Shown here: piece by piece, positions 26,381-34,816 of the stretch | How positions within the stretch are numbered: the stretch's first letter is position 1 | How the letters are laid out: each line of letters begins with the position of its first letter | Assembly (NCBI RefSeq): GCF_008271805.1 | Contig: NZ_VSRY01000145.1 | Span: 59,181 to 123,180, forward strand | DNA from: Streptomyces sp. TRM49041 | GTDB taxonomy: Bacteria > Actinomycetota > Actinomycetes > Streptomycetales > Streptomycetaceae | DNA length: 64,000 nucleotides | Reading direction: 5' to 3' | The notes under the pieces: generated by a model | What the model saw: only the letters and a program-made list of their open reading frames with translations | What the model was told of the DNA's origin: nothing | Databases searched by the model: none | Translations under genes and position numbers: made by a program

Positions 26381-26701
26381 ATGAGAAGGCAGCGCGTTCC
26401 CGGGCCGGGGCGAGTGTGGGCCGAGTGCCGGGAGAAGCTACGGCATGTGCGCCTGCGGGGCGACATGGAAGCGTATGCCGACGGGCAGCTCACAGAAGCA
26501 CACCGCATGCGGGTGGCCGCTCACATCGCCCGCTGCTGGGTATGCAGCGGCAGCCTGCAACTGCTGCAACTGATCAAGGCGTCTGTCCGGCACCATCCCC
26601 AGCGGACGCCCCCCTCCCTCGCATCGGCCCGCGTACGGCACTTCGCTCATCACCTCGCCACGTCGCCGGGCCAGGGGCGGCCTCCGCATGGAGGACGGTG
26701 A
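26381..26701 (+). CDS. Second zf-HC2-type putative anti-sigma or zinc-finger protein
   Basis: A 106-residue basic protein with VAAHIARCWVCSGSLQLLQL, again H-x3-C-x2-C, preceded by MEAYADGQLTEAHRMR, the usual helix before a ZAS finger. It is divergent from the sigma factor at 96 bases. A soluble anti-sigma or DNA-binding role is inferred. The start is uncertain (ATG 26381 or ATG 26465); the ribosome binding site is weak. Confidence 0.6.
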   Translation: MRRQRVPGPGRVWAECREKLRHVRLRGDMEAYADGQLTEAHRMRVAAHIARCWVCSGSLQLLQLIKASVRHHPQRTPPSLASARVRHFAHHLATSPGQGRPPHGGR

Positions 26702-26756
26702 TCCGGCGAGCGAGCGTGGTGGTCGGGTGTCCTGGTCGGTCCGGTGCAACGGCAGG

Positions 26757-27836
26757 TCAGCAGCAGCCCGACGGGTCGCCCGTGCCCGGCGCGGCAGCTC
26801 CGTCCGAGGGAGCGCACGGGAACAGGCCGAAGTGCCGGCTCTTGTCGCCGATGACGGTGAAGTGGTCCGCGTAGCGGCCGGCGCCGAGCATGTCGGCGGT
26901 GTTGCCGCAGACGAGCACCGGTTTGCCGGTGGGGAAGCGGTGGTGGTCGTCCAGGTCGAAAGCGTGCGGGTGCTCGGGGACGGTCCCGCGGTAGACGGCG
27001 AGCTGGCCGTAGTCCTCGCAGCGGTCTTCCAGCGGCAGCTTGAAAGCACGGACGGTACGGGAGGTGAAGGAGGCGAAGCCGATCTTCCGCTCGATGTCCG
27101 GGTCGCCGATCGTCACCGGGGACGCGGCGACGGTGCGGGCGTCCGGGCATCCGGCGCGGTCCAGGATGCGGCGGAAGTCCTCCGTGTACAGGGCACCGGC
27201 GAGGCACTCTCCGACGAGGACGGGGTCGTCGAGGAGAGCGGCGGGCAGGCGGCGGTCGGCGAAGATGTCGGAGAAGTACAGTTCCCCACCGGGCTTGAGG
27301 ACGCGGAAGATCTCGGACAGGACGCGCGGTTTGTCCGGGGAGAGGTTCACCACGCAGTTGGAGACGACGGCGTCCACGGAGGCGTCCGGGATGCCGGCCG
27401 CCGCGAGATCCTCGATGTAGCCGTGGCGGAAGTCGGTGTTGGCGTGGCCGAACCGTTCGGCGTGCCACTCCTGGTGGCGGCGGGCCACGGCGAGTTGTTC
27501 CTCGGTCATGTCGACGCCGATCACCCGGCCGGTGGGGCCGACCAGCTGGGACAGCACATAGACGTCCCGGCCGCTGCCGCAGCCCAGGTCGAGCACGGTG
27601 GCGCCCTCCAGCGCGGGCGGAAGGGGCGAACCGCAGCCGTAGAAACGCTCCATGACCTCGTCGTGCACCCGGGCGAGAGCCGCCGCGATGTGGGGCGGCG
27701 GCGCCGCGTCCGTGCAGCAGGCCGAGGTCTTCAGGTCCGCGGAGGACGCGAGGACCTTCCCGTAGTAGTCCTTGACCGATTCCGCCACGGACGAGTCGGG
27801 CGTCTGCCGGTCTGGGGATACGTCGATTGTCGTCAT
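26757..27836 (-). CDS. arsM: Arsenite S-adenosylmethionine methyltransferase (ArsM-like)
   Basis: A 359-residue class I methyltransferase. The ArsM hallmarks are SVKDYYGKVLASSADLKTSA then CCT near residue 38, motif I VLDLGCGSGRDVYVLSQLVG near residue 79, SNCVVNLSPDKPRVLSEIFR with the conserved cysteine near residue 155, and a further cysteine in VLVGECLAGALY. These cysteines bind As(III) in the family. The enzyme should methylate arsenite stepwise to mono-, di- and trimethyl species. The ATG at 27836 has AGGGAGAGAC upstream. The protein ends in Gly-Cys-Cys. It faces the sigma locus and neighbours the putative organoarsenical operon, which would use dimethylarsenic as substrate. Confidence 0.85.
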   Translation of the reverse strand: MTTIDVSPDRQTPDSSVAESVKDYYGKVLASSADLKTSACCTDAAPPPHIAAALARVHDEVMERFYGCGSPLPPALEGATVLDLGCGSGRDVYVLSQLVGPTGRVIGVDMTEEQLAVARRHQEWHAERFGHANTDFRHGYIEDLAAAGIPDASVDAVVSNCVVNLSPDKPRVLSEIFRVLKPGGELYFSDIFADRRLPAALLDDPVLVGECLAGALYTEDFRRILDRAGCPDARTVAASPVTIGDPDIERKIGFASFTSRTVRAFKLPLEDRCEDYGQLAVYRGTVPEHPHAFDLDDHHRFPTGKPVLVCGNTADMLGAGRYADHFTVIGDKSRHFGLFPCAPSDGAAAPGTGDPSGCC

Positions 27837-28276
27837 GTCTCTCCCTGGTGAGTAGTTCTCGTGCACCGGTGCGTTGGCCGGCCGGGACCGCGATGGAAAC
27901 CCGCTGTGCGGCGGCTGTCATTCCCCGTCCGCCGTCGCGTGACCCGTACGGTTCGAGGGCAGTGGACGGCCATCGGCCCGTGCACGAGGGGACATGCCGC
28001 TGGACGTGTTCTGCGCGCGGGCGGGAGGAGGAGCCGCAGAGCGGCTACCGCGGTGTTGTAGCCGCTGTCCCTGCTGGGCTGATGGTCGGTTCGGCCCGCC
28101 TGCCGCCTGCCGCCTGCCGCCTGCCGCCTGCCGCCTGCCGCCTGCCCGCCTTGCACGGCCGAAGCCGACGGAGCGAGCAGCCTCCTCCACATCAGCGTCG
28201 GCTTCCTCGCCCACATGACTTCGTCGGTGGCGTCAACCGATGCCCACTGGTTCGTCACCGGCTACTTGGCCACGAG
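27837..28276. other. Intergenic region with GC heptad repeat, no gene supported
   Basis: This 440-base stretch between arsM and the TVP38-type gene contains a seven-copy heptamer and no frame with a recognisable protein. The arsM promoter should lie at its left end. No ArsR-type operator was recognised. Confidence 0.6.
28098..28146. repeat. Seven tandem copies of GCCTGCC
   Basis: GCCTGCC is repeated seven times without interruption. The heptamer period is not coding-friendly and lies outside any gene, so it is likely a simple-sequence expansion prone to copy-number change. Confidence 0.9.
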
Positions 28277-29047
28277 CTACCGGCTACCGGCGGCTGCGCT
28301 GACCTCCGTGCTCCGGGAGCGGACCAGCCGTGCCGCCCACCAGCCGCCCGCGCTCAGCACCAGCAGACCGCCCAGCGCGATCCACAGGGCGGGAGACACG
28401 GGGTCGCCCAAGGACCCGCCGAGCCCGGTGTAGACCACGGTGCCCGGCACGATGCCCAGGGCCGTGGCGGTCACGTAGGAGGAGAAGCGGACACCTGCCA
28501 CCCCCGCCCCGTAGTTGATCACCGAGAAGGGGAACAGCGGCACCAGCCGCAGGACCAGGACCGCCGTGAACCCTCGGCGTGTCAGATAGGCGTCCAGCCG
28601 GGCCAGCCGTCCCGCGCCGGCGTAGCGGGCCACGAGCGGGCGCCCCAGCAGGCGGGCGAGGCCGAACGACAGGGCCGCCCCCGCCGTCGCCCCGACGAGT
28701 ACGGCACCAGCGCCCAGCGGCAGCCCGAACAGTGCGCCCGCCGACGCGGTCAGTACCGAGCCGGGCAGCAGCGCCGTCACGGCCAGGGCGTAGCAGACCG
28801 CGAAGATCAACGGCCCCCACAGGCCGAGCGAGTCGATCCACTGGCGCACCTCGCGCAACAGTTCGGCGCCCCCCAGCGCCACCCAGGAGCCGAGCACCGA
28901 CAGCAGGACCACGAGGACGGCCAGCCGCATCCATGCCGCGCGCGCCGACCGCGGCGGCGTCTCGTCCGGGTCGCCTGCCCCGGATCTCGGGCCCGTGGCG
29001 GACGGGGGATGCTCGACCGCGGGTGTCGAGGCTGCGGGGCGGCTCAT
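28277..29047 (-). CDS. TVP38/TMEM64 (VTT domain) membrane protein
   Basis: A 256-residue protein with a disordered N-terminus (about 35 residues) and five to six membrane segments. The VTT core is visible as LLPGSVLTASAGALFGLPLG and VLRLVPLFPFSVINYGAGVA (FxxxxxxxG and RxxPxxP-like motifs). TVP38/DedA proteins are proposed lipid scramblases or transporters, and family members often occur with mercuric-reductase-like flavoproteins. The ATG at 29047 overlaps the upstream methyltransferase remnant (ATGA), so it is the second gene of a leftward operon divergent from the flavoprotein gene at 30041. Confidence 0.83.
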   Translation of the reverse strand: MSRPAASTPAVEHPPSATGPRSGAGDPDETPPRSARAAWMRLAVLVVLLSVLGSWVALGGAELLREVRQWIDSLGLWGPLIFAVCYALAVTALLPGSVLTASAGALFGLPLGAGAVLVGATAGAALSFGLARLLGRPLVARYAGAGRLARLDAYLTRRGFTAVLVLRLVPLFPFSVINYGAGVAGVRFSSYVTATALGIVPGTVVYTGLGGSLGDPVSPALWIALGGLLVLSAGGWWAARLVRSRSTEVSAAAGSR

Positions 29048-29823
29048 ATCGGCTCCTGTGACGGTTGTGCTGTGGGAAGGTCGGCCACCACGCGGCGCAG
29101 CGGCGGCTCAAGGCTTCGCCCCGGAGCCGACCACCGCGCCGGGGACCGCTTCGCGGCCTGGATACGGTGGGCGGTAGGGCCGGGCAGGTACAGGGCATCG
29201 GCCGGCAGGGCCGCCGCGTCGGCCGAGTCGATGGCCGGGGTGAGGACACGCCAGTCGTCGCGGCGGACGCTGAACCCCGCCGTGCGCACAGGGCGGTCGG
29301 TCGGTCGCGGGCCCGCGGATCGGGCCACGGCCGGCGTACGGCGCGCAGGGCTGACATCATCCGGACCCAGCCGAGCGGGCCGGACGGGGAGAGCCCGGAC
29401 CGGGAGGACACGAGTGCCGCGGGTGTTCCTCCGGGGCGCAGTACGCGCCGGACTTCCGTGAGGACGTGCGGCAGGGGAGTGACGACCGGCAGGCACCTCG
29501 CCGCACAGACGGCCTCCACGCTCGCGGAGGAGAACGGGAGCGCGTCCGCGCCGGCCCGTGCCGGCGGCCCGCTGCCCCGGCGTGCCGCTTCGGCAAGCTC
29601 TGCCGCCGACAGGTCGATCCCGACCCGGTCGGCCTCCGGCAGCTGATCGCGGGTGGGTGGCGAACCGCCAGGCAGGGTCGAGAACCGCGCCGCGGGTGCC
29701 GCGCAGCGGTTCGACCGGCCAGGCATACCGCGAGGTGTCCGCCAGGGCGAAGAACAGTTCGGTGACACCGGGACGCGCCTGGTGGTACGCGGAGCTGAAG
29801 CGCCGCCCGTCCGGTTCGTCCAT
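29044..29823 (-). pseudogene. Class I methyltransferase broken by two frameshifts
   Basis: Three frames together give one methyltransferase. Frame 1 from ATG 29823 (GCGAGGGCTGG upstream) reads MDEPDGRRFSSAYHQARPGV to GAVLD; frame 2 continues QLPEADRVGIDLSAAELAEA, the SAM-binding acidic strand, and VLTEVRRVLRPGGT; frame 1 resumes with VRTAGFSVRRDDWRVLTPAI to the stop at 29044. The slips are near 29675 (inside motif I) and near 29289, where CTGTGCGC appears in place of CTGCTGCGC. Either the gene is dead or the bases are miscalled. It is coupled to the TVP38-type gene and divergent from the arsenic operon, so loss might affect that pathway. Confidence 0.78.
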
Positions 29824-30040
29824 CCAGCCCTCGCCTCTCTTGCATGCCGACCCCTGCCCTCGCGTCGGGAACCCTGGCGGGCCGACCCCGCATTCCCCTT
29901 CGGACACGCCGGATACGCACAGATGACTCCGGTCGGCCCTCCTGGCCGTAATCGTGTGAGCGGAAAGGGGAAGACTTCGCCTGTGCCACCGGGTTCCCCG
30001 CATGTTCACGACCTCGCACCGACCGGAGAGAGCCCACAGC

Positions 30041-31450
30041 ATGAGTAGGTACGACCTGGTGGTCATCGGCGGCGGAAGCGCCGGCCTGACGGCGGCCCGC
30101 ACCGCCGGGCGTCTCGGTGCCCGGACGGTCCTCGTCGAGCGGGACCGGCTGGGTGGGGACTGTCTGTGGACGGGCTGCGTACCGAGCAAGGCGCTGCTGC
30201 ATGTGGCCGCCGATGTCCAGGCTGCCCGCCGCGCCGCTGCCTACGGGCTGCCACCGGTGTCCGGTCCGGTCGACCTCGCCGCGGCCATGGGGGAGGTGAA
30301 GCGGGCGATCGGCGCCATAGAACCGCACGACTCGGCCGAGGCGCTCGCCCCGTACGGAGTCGACGTCGCCTACGGCGTGGCGTCCTTCACCGGCCCGAGA
30401 ACCCTGGCCGTCGGCGGTCGGGAGTTCTCCTTCCGCTACGCCCTGATCGCGACCGGCTCCTCGCCGTCCCTGGCACCGATCCCCGGCCTGGCCGATGCCC
30501 GGCCGCTGACCAGCGACACCGTCTGGGAGATGGCCGAACTCCCGCGGCGCCTCGTGGTGCTGGGCGGCGGCCCCATCGGCTCTGAGCTGGGCCAGGCGTT
30601 CGCCCGGCTCGGCTCGCGGGTCACCCTCGTGGAGGCGACGGACCGTCTGGTGCCCCGTGAGGAACCCCGTGCCTCACAGGTGTTGCGGGGCCGGCTGGAG
30701 GCCGAGGGCGTCACCGTGCTGACCGGCTACCGTGCGGAGAGAGTCGAGGCCGGCGCCGTCCACGGGCCCGGTGGCCCCCTCCCGTACGACGCGCTGCTCG
30801 CCGTCACGGGTCGCCACGCCAACACCGAGGGGCTCGGCCTGGAGGCGGCCGGTGTCGAGCTGACCGAGACCGGTCACGTCCGGACCGACGGTCGGCTGCG
30901 CACCCCCAACCACCGGATCTACGCCGCCGGTGACGTGACCGGCTGTTCTGCCTTCACCCACCTGGGCGGCACACAGGGCGCAGCGGCCGCCGCCGACGCC
31001 CTTCTCGGGGTGCGCCGCCCCATCGACTACCGCGCGGTGCCCTGGGTGACGTACACCGATCCGGAGATCGCCCGCGTCGGCCTCACCGCCGACGAGGCAC
31101 GCGAGAGGTACGGTGACGCCGCACGCGTGCACACGCTGGAGAACGACCGGGTCGACCGGGCGGTCGCCGACGGCCGCACCGAGGGCTTCACCACTCTGGT
31201 GCTGGGCCCGCGCGGCAGGATCGTGGGAGCCACGGTGGTGTCACCGAGGGCCGGGGAGACCATCGCCCATCTGGCATCGGCGGTGCGCCGGGGCTGGACG
31301 CCTTCCGGCTACGCCCGCACCGTGCATCCCTACCCCACCTACGCCGACGCGCCCTGGCATACGGCCCTGGCCGACGTCCACGCCCGTCTGGACCGGGGCA
31401 GCGGCCTCATCGGCGCGCTGCTGAAGCTGCGCAGAAGGGTGATCCGGTGA
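30041..31450 (+). CDS. Mercuric-reductase-like FAD/NAD(P) disulfide oxidoreductase
   Basis: A 469-residue flavoprotein of the glutathione reductase/MerA class. MSRYDLVVIGGGSAGLTAAR is the FAD fold, GGDCLWTGCVPSKALL carries the redox-active CX4C pair, VVLGGGPIGSELGQAFARLG is the NAD(P) fold, and a HPYPTYADAPWH segment replaces the usual His-Glu end. It has no N-terminal heavy-metal domain and no C-terminal Cys-Cys of true MerA, so it is not a mercury reductase in the strict sense. It is the first gene of the operon, with GGAGAGAGCCCACAGC upstream. I infer reduction of an arsenic or thiol intermediate. Confidence 0.85.
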   Translation: MSRYDLVVIGGGSAGLTAARTAGRLGARTVLVERDRLGGDCLWTGCVPSKALLHVAADVQAARRAAAYGLPPVSGPVDLAAAMGEVKRAIGAIEPHDSAEALAPYGVDVAYGVASFTGPRTLAVGGREFSFRYALIATGSSPSLAPIPGLADARPLTSDTVWEMAELPRRLVVLGGGPIGSELGQAFARLGSRVTLVEATDRLVPREEPRASQVLRGRLEAEGVTVLTGYRAERVEAGAVHGPGGPLPYDALLAVTGRHANTEGLGLEAAGVELTETGHVRTDGRLRTPNHRIYAAGDVTGCSAFTHLGGTQGAAAAADALLGVRRPIDYRAVPWVTYTDPEIARVGLTADEARERYGDAARVHTLENDRVDRAVADGRTEGFTTLVLGPRGRIVGATVVSPRAGETIAHLASAVRRGWTPSGYARTVHPYPTYADAPWHTALADVHARLDRGSGLIGALLKLRRRVIR

Positions 31451-31911
31451 TCCTCCGCCTCGTCCTGGGCGCCGTTCTCGCGGCGATGGCGCTGGGCCAG
31501 CTCGCGTCGTTCGATGCGATGCCCCCCATTCTGACCGCCTACGGTCTGACCTCCGGCGCGGGCTCCACCGCCCTGGCCGTGGCGTTGATCTGCGCCGAGG
31601 CCGTGACGGCCGTCTGGTTCCTCGCCCGCCCCCGCTCCCGCGCCGCCACGCCCGTATGGCTGTACACCGGGGTCGCGGTGGTGTGGACCGTCCTCGCCGT
31701 CCAGGCGTTCGCCCGCGGACTCGTTCTCGCCAACTGCGGCTGCTTCGGTACCTACCTCACCCAGCCGCTGCGCTGGTACGTCCTCATCGAGGACGCCCTG
31801 ATGCTGCTGTACGCATGGCTGCTGTGGCGCGGACCGCGCCGGGCCCGGCCCGTCCTGCCCACCGCCGAGGCGGCCTGTACGGCAGCCCCGACACCGCGGG
31901 AGAACCACTGA
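31447..31911 (+). CDS. MauE/DoxX-type membrane protein
   Basis: A 154-residue protein with four membrane helices and the conserved LANCGCFGTYLTQPLRW loop, the CxCFG signature of MauE/methylamine-utilisation and DoxX-like redox membrane proteins. Paired cysteines at the outer face suggest thiol-disulfide exchange with the preceding flavoprotein. The GTG at 31447 overlaps that gene (GTGA) and its stop overlaps the next ATG by one base (TGATG), so the three are tightly coupled. Confidence 0.82.
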   Translation: MILRLVLGAVLAAMALGQLASFDAMPPILTAYGLTSGAGSTALAVALICAEAVTAVWFLARPRSRAATPVWLYTGVAVVWTVLAVQAFARGLVLANCGCFGTYLTQPLRWYVLIEDALMLLYAWLLWRGPRRARPVLPTAEAACTAAPTPRENH

Positions 31912-33353
31912 TGCGGATCACCGGGGCACTGCGTGCCCTCGAACGGTCCACCCGTCCTTACGACCCCGAGTTCGCCCAGGCCATGGAGCGCCGCTGGGAG
32001 GAGCTCCCCGACGCGGCCAGGACCCCCGGCCAGATCCTGGGCCGGCACGGCGTCGGCTGCGAGGGCACCCACGGCGTCTTCCCTCAGTGCGACCTCAGGT
32101 GCACCCCCTGCTACCACTCCCGGGACGCCAACCGGGTGCGCGTCGACGGCCCGCACACCCGAGAGCAGGTCGCCGCCCAGATGGCCTTGCTGCGTGCGCT
32201 CCGCGGTCCCCGCGCACACGCCCAGCTCATCGGCGGCGAGGTGAGCCTGCTCGCCCCGGACGACCACGCCGCCGCCCTGGCGATCATGCGGGACCACGGC
32301 CGGGAACCGATGAGCTTCACCCACGGCGACTTCGACTACGACTACCTCACCCGGCTCGCCCTCGGCCCGGACGGCGGTCCACGCTTCGGGCGGCTGTCCT
32401 TCGCCGCGCACTTCGACAAGTTCATGTACGGCCGACGCGGCATCGAACGCCCGCCGGACGAGCGGTCGTTGAACCCGTACCGCGCCCGCTTCGCCGCCAT
32501 GTTCCGCCGTCTGCGGCGCGAGCACGGGGTGCGGTCCTTCCTCGCCCACAACATGACCGTCACACCGGGAAATCTGGACGAGGTCGCGAGTGTGATCCGC
32601 GACTGCCGTGCCATGGGCTACGGCATGTTCTCCTTCCAGCCCGCCGCCTTCCTCGGCGACGAGCGCCGCTGGAAGGAGAAGTTCCGCGAGGCGACCCCGG
32701 ACGCGGTGTGGGCGGAGATCGAACGCGGCGCCGGAACGCGGCTGGACTACCGTGTCCTCGAGAACGGCGATGTGCGCTGCAACCGCACCGCCTACGGCTT
32801 CTACGCCGGCCGCCGCTGGTATCCGTTCCTCGACGGCGACGACCCGCGCGACCTCGCGGTCCGCGACGCGTTCTTCCGCCACTTCGGGAAGGTGACCTTC
32901 ACCGGCACCCCGCCCGGGCATCTCGCGGCCAAGGTTCTGCGGGTGGTGGCCCGCCACCCGTCCACCGCGGTGACGGCGCTTCGCTGGCTGGCCCGTGCCA
33001 TCCGCCGCGTCGGACTGCTGCGGCTGGCCCGCAACCGGCTGAGGGTGCGTCCGGTCACGTTCGTCATGCACCAGTTCATGGACGCGGAAGTCGTCGCTCC
33101 GGCCTGGGAGTTGATGCGGCGCGGCGAGCAGGCCGCCGATGCCCGGCTGCGCGAGACCCAGGAACGGCTGGCCGCCTGCCACTACGCCATGGCCCACCCC
33201 GAGGACGGCACCCTCGTCCCCGCCTGCCTGCAGCACGCCGTGCTCGACCCGGCCGAGAACGCGGTGCTGCGCACCCTGCTGCCGATCGTCGACGTCCGCA
33301 CCCCCGCCGGCCGCACGTCCGGCACGTCACCGAAGGAACCGAAGGAGAAATAG
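31911..33353 (+). CDS. Radical SAM enzyme of the putative arsenosugar operon
   Basis: A 480-residue radical SAM protein. The 4Fe-4S site is FPQCDLRCTPCYHSRDANRV, with Cys60, Cys64 and Cys67 in a CX3CX2C pattern. LIGGEVSLLAPDDHAAALAI takes the place of the GGE SAM-binding motif. A C-terminal extension after about residue 300 contains further cysteines near residues 410-440 but no clear twitch/SPASM pattern. In cyanobacterial arsenosugar synthesis a radical SAM enzyme (ArsS) adds the 5'-deoxyadenosyl group to dimethylarsenite; this protein is a candidate for that step but is not an obvious ArsS by sequence. It starts at ATG 31911, coupled to the MauE-like gene. Confidence 0.82.
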   Translation: MRITGALRALERSTRPYDPEFAQAMERRWEELPDAARTPGQILGRHGVGCEGTHGVFPQCDLRCTPCYHSRDANRVRVDGPHTREQVAAQMALLRALRGPRAHAQLIGGEVSLLAPDDHAAALAIMRDHGREPMSFTHGDFDYDYLTRLALGPDGGPRFGRLSFAAHFDKFMYGRRGIERPPDERSLNPYRARFAAMFRRLRREHGVRSFLAHNMTVTPGNLDEVASVIRDCRAMGYGMFSFQPAAFLGDERRWKEKFREATPDAVWAEIERGAGTRLDYRVLENGDVRCNRTAYGFYAGRRWYPFLDGDDPRDLAVRDAFFRHFGKVTFTGTPPGHLAAKVLRVVARHPSTAVTALRWLARAIRRVGLLRLARNRLRVRPVTFVMHQFMDAEVVAPAWELMRRGEQAADARLRETQERLAACHYAMAHPEDGTLVPACLQHAVLDPAENAVLRTLLPIVDVRTPAGRTSGTSPKEPKEK

Positions 33354-33356
33354 TCC

Positions 33357-34145
33357 ATGCGCATAGGTGTGATCACCGGCTCAGGCAGCTACGACTGGCC
33401 CCACCTGGAGGGGGCGGCCGAGCGGACCGTCGTCACCGACCACGGCGCGGTCACCGTCACCGAGGGGCGCCTCGGGGAGGCGGAGGTCGTGCAGATGTCC
33501 CGGCACGGTGCCGGTCATCACCGGCTGTCCAGCCAGGTCGACCACAAGGCGAACTTCGCCGCCCTGCTGGCCTGCAAGGCCGAGGCTCTGGTGTCCTTCA
33601 CCGTCTGCGGCTCCGTCGACCCGGACCTGCGGCCGGGCTCCCTGGTGGTCTTCGACGACCTGTACTTCCCGGCCAACCGGCTGCCCGACGGCACCCCCTG
33701 CACCTGGTACGACACACCCGGCGAGGCCGGCCGCGGCCACTGGATCTTCGACCGGCCGTTCAGCGAACCACTGCGCCAGGCGCTGATCAACGCTGCCGGG
33801 CAGACTGGGGTCCCGGTCGCCACGCGAGGCGTGTACGGACACGTCGACGGCCCGCGCTTCAACTCGCGCCCGGAGGTGGCCGCCCTGGCCGCGGCCGGGG
33901 TCGGCGCCATCAGCCAGACCGCGGGGCCGGAGGTCGTCCTGGCGGGGGAGGCCGAACTGCCCATGGCGCTGGTCGGCTTCGTCACCGACTACGCCAACGG
34001 CATCGCCTCCGAACCGGAACCGGTACAGGCACTGCTGGACCGCATGGCGGCGAGCAGGACGGTCTTCGCCACCCTGGCCGGGCACGCGCTGCCCGCTCTG
34101 GACAGCCCGGACGCGGCCGGCTTCGTCCACCGGTTCGGCGCGTGA
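33357..34145 (+). CDS. MTA phosphorylase / purine nucleoside phosphorylase-like enzyme
   Basis: A 262-residue member of the MTAP/PNP family. MRIGVITGSGSYDWPHL and SRHGAGHHRLSSQVDHKANF form the phosphate site, GPRFNSRPE is the ribose-phosphate loop, and QTAGPEVVLAGEAELPMALV with VTDYANG is the purine site. It should phosphorolyse a 5'-substituted 5'-deoxyadenosine. Within this operon the natural reading is removal of adenine from 5'-deoxy-5'-dimethylarsinoyl-adenosine, the analogue of MTA, to give an arsenoribose phosphate. That substrate is inference. The start has GAAGGAGAAATAGTCC upstream. Confidence 0.87.
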   Translation: MRIGVITGSGSYDWPHLEGAAERTVVTDHGAVTVTEGRLGEAEVVQMSRHGAGHHRLSSQVDHKANFAALLACKAEALVSFTVCGSVDPDLRPGSLVVFDDLYFPANRLPDGTPCTWYDTPGEAGRGHWIFDRPFSEPLRQALINAAGQTGVPVATRGVYGHVDGPRFNSRPEVAALAAAGVGAISQTAGPEVVLAGEAELPMALVGFVTDYANGIASEPEPVQALLDRMAASRTVFATLAGHALPALDSPDAAGFVHRFGA

Positions 34146-34816
34146 GTCCCGCCGCTCGCGGGGGGACGCCCGCCATCCTGGTGATGGCCAAGGCGCCCCG
34201 GCCCGGGACGGTGAAGACGCGTCTGCATCCCCTGCTGAGCCCGCAGCGCTGCGCGGAACTCCAGGCCGAACTCATCCGCCACACCATGGAACTGACCACC
34301 GCCCACACTCCACGCGCCTACCTCGCCTACGCCCTGGACAGCGGCGGAGAAGCCATCAGCACGACAGTGCCCGCCGGCGTCCGGCTGCTCCGCCAGCGCG
34401 GTGGGGACCTCGGACAGCGCCTGGCCGCGGCCGTCGCCGACGCCTTCGCCGACGGTGCGGGCCCGCTGACGGTCATCGGAACCGACGCGCCGACCCTCAC
34501 CGGCGACCACCTGACCGCCGCGTTCACCGTCCTGGAGGACCACGATGTGGCGCTGGGCCCCGCACTCGACGGCGGCTACTATCTGATCGGCCTGCGCGAG
34601 CCCCGCACTTCGCTCTTCGCTCTCGATTCCGAGGTCTGGAGCACGGACCGGGTACTCGCGCAGACCCGAGCCGACGCCCGGCGCGAAGGGCTGAGCGTGG
34701 GGCTGCTGCATCCGCTGCGGGACCTGGACACCCCCGAGGACGCGTCCGCGCTCCTGTCGGATCCGGCGACGCCCCCGGCCATCGCCGCCCTGCTCCAGCC
34801 CGTGGAGACACCATGA
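34142..34816 (+). CDS. TIGR04282 (DUF2064) arsenosugar-associated glycosyltransferase
   Basis: A 224-residue GT-A-like nucleotidyl or glycosyltransferase with AILVMAKAPRPGTVKTRLHP near residue 12, VIGTDAPTLTGDHL, and ALGPALDGGYYLIGLREP, the signature blocks of DUF2064/TIGR04282. The family was first noted beside radical SAM and selenodomain proteins and is now annotated as arsenosugar-associated. It overlaps the phosphorylase by GTGA and the next transferase by ATGA, so the two transferases are probably partners in building or activating the sugar. Confidence 0.88.
   Translation: MSPAARGGTPAILVMAKAPRPGTVKTRLHPLLSPQRCAELQAELIRHTMELTTAHTPRAYLAYALDSGGEAISTTVPAGVRLLRQRGGDLGQRLAAAVADAFADGAGPLTVIGTDAPTLTGDHLTAAFTVLEDHDVALGPALDGGYYLIGLREPRTSLFALDSEVWSTDRVLAQTRADARREGLSVGLLHPLRDLDTPEDASALLSDPATPPAIAALLQPVETP

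Noticed and set aside
28098..28146. CRISPR-like repeat
   Set aside because: The unit is a seven-base tandem without spacers.
30041..31450. True mercuric reductase and a mer operon
   Set aside because: The N-terminal HMA domain and C-terminal vicinal cysteines of MerA are absent and no merR/T/P genes are present.
32087..34141. Upstream extension of the DUF2064 frame
   Set aside because: The open frame is a shadow of the radical SAM and phosphorylase genes; the real start is the overlapping GTG at 34142.
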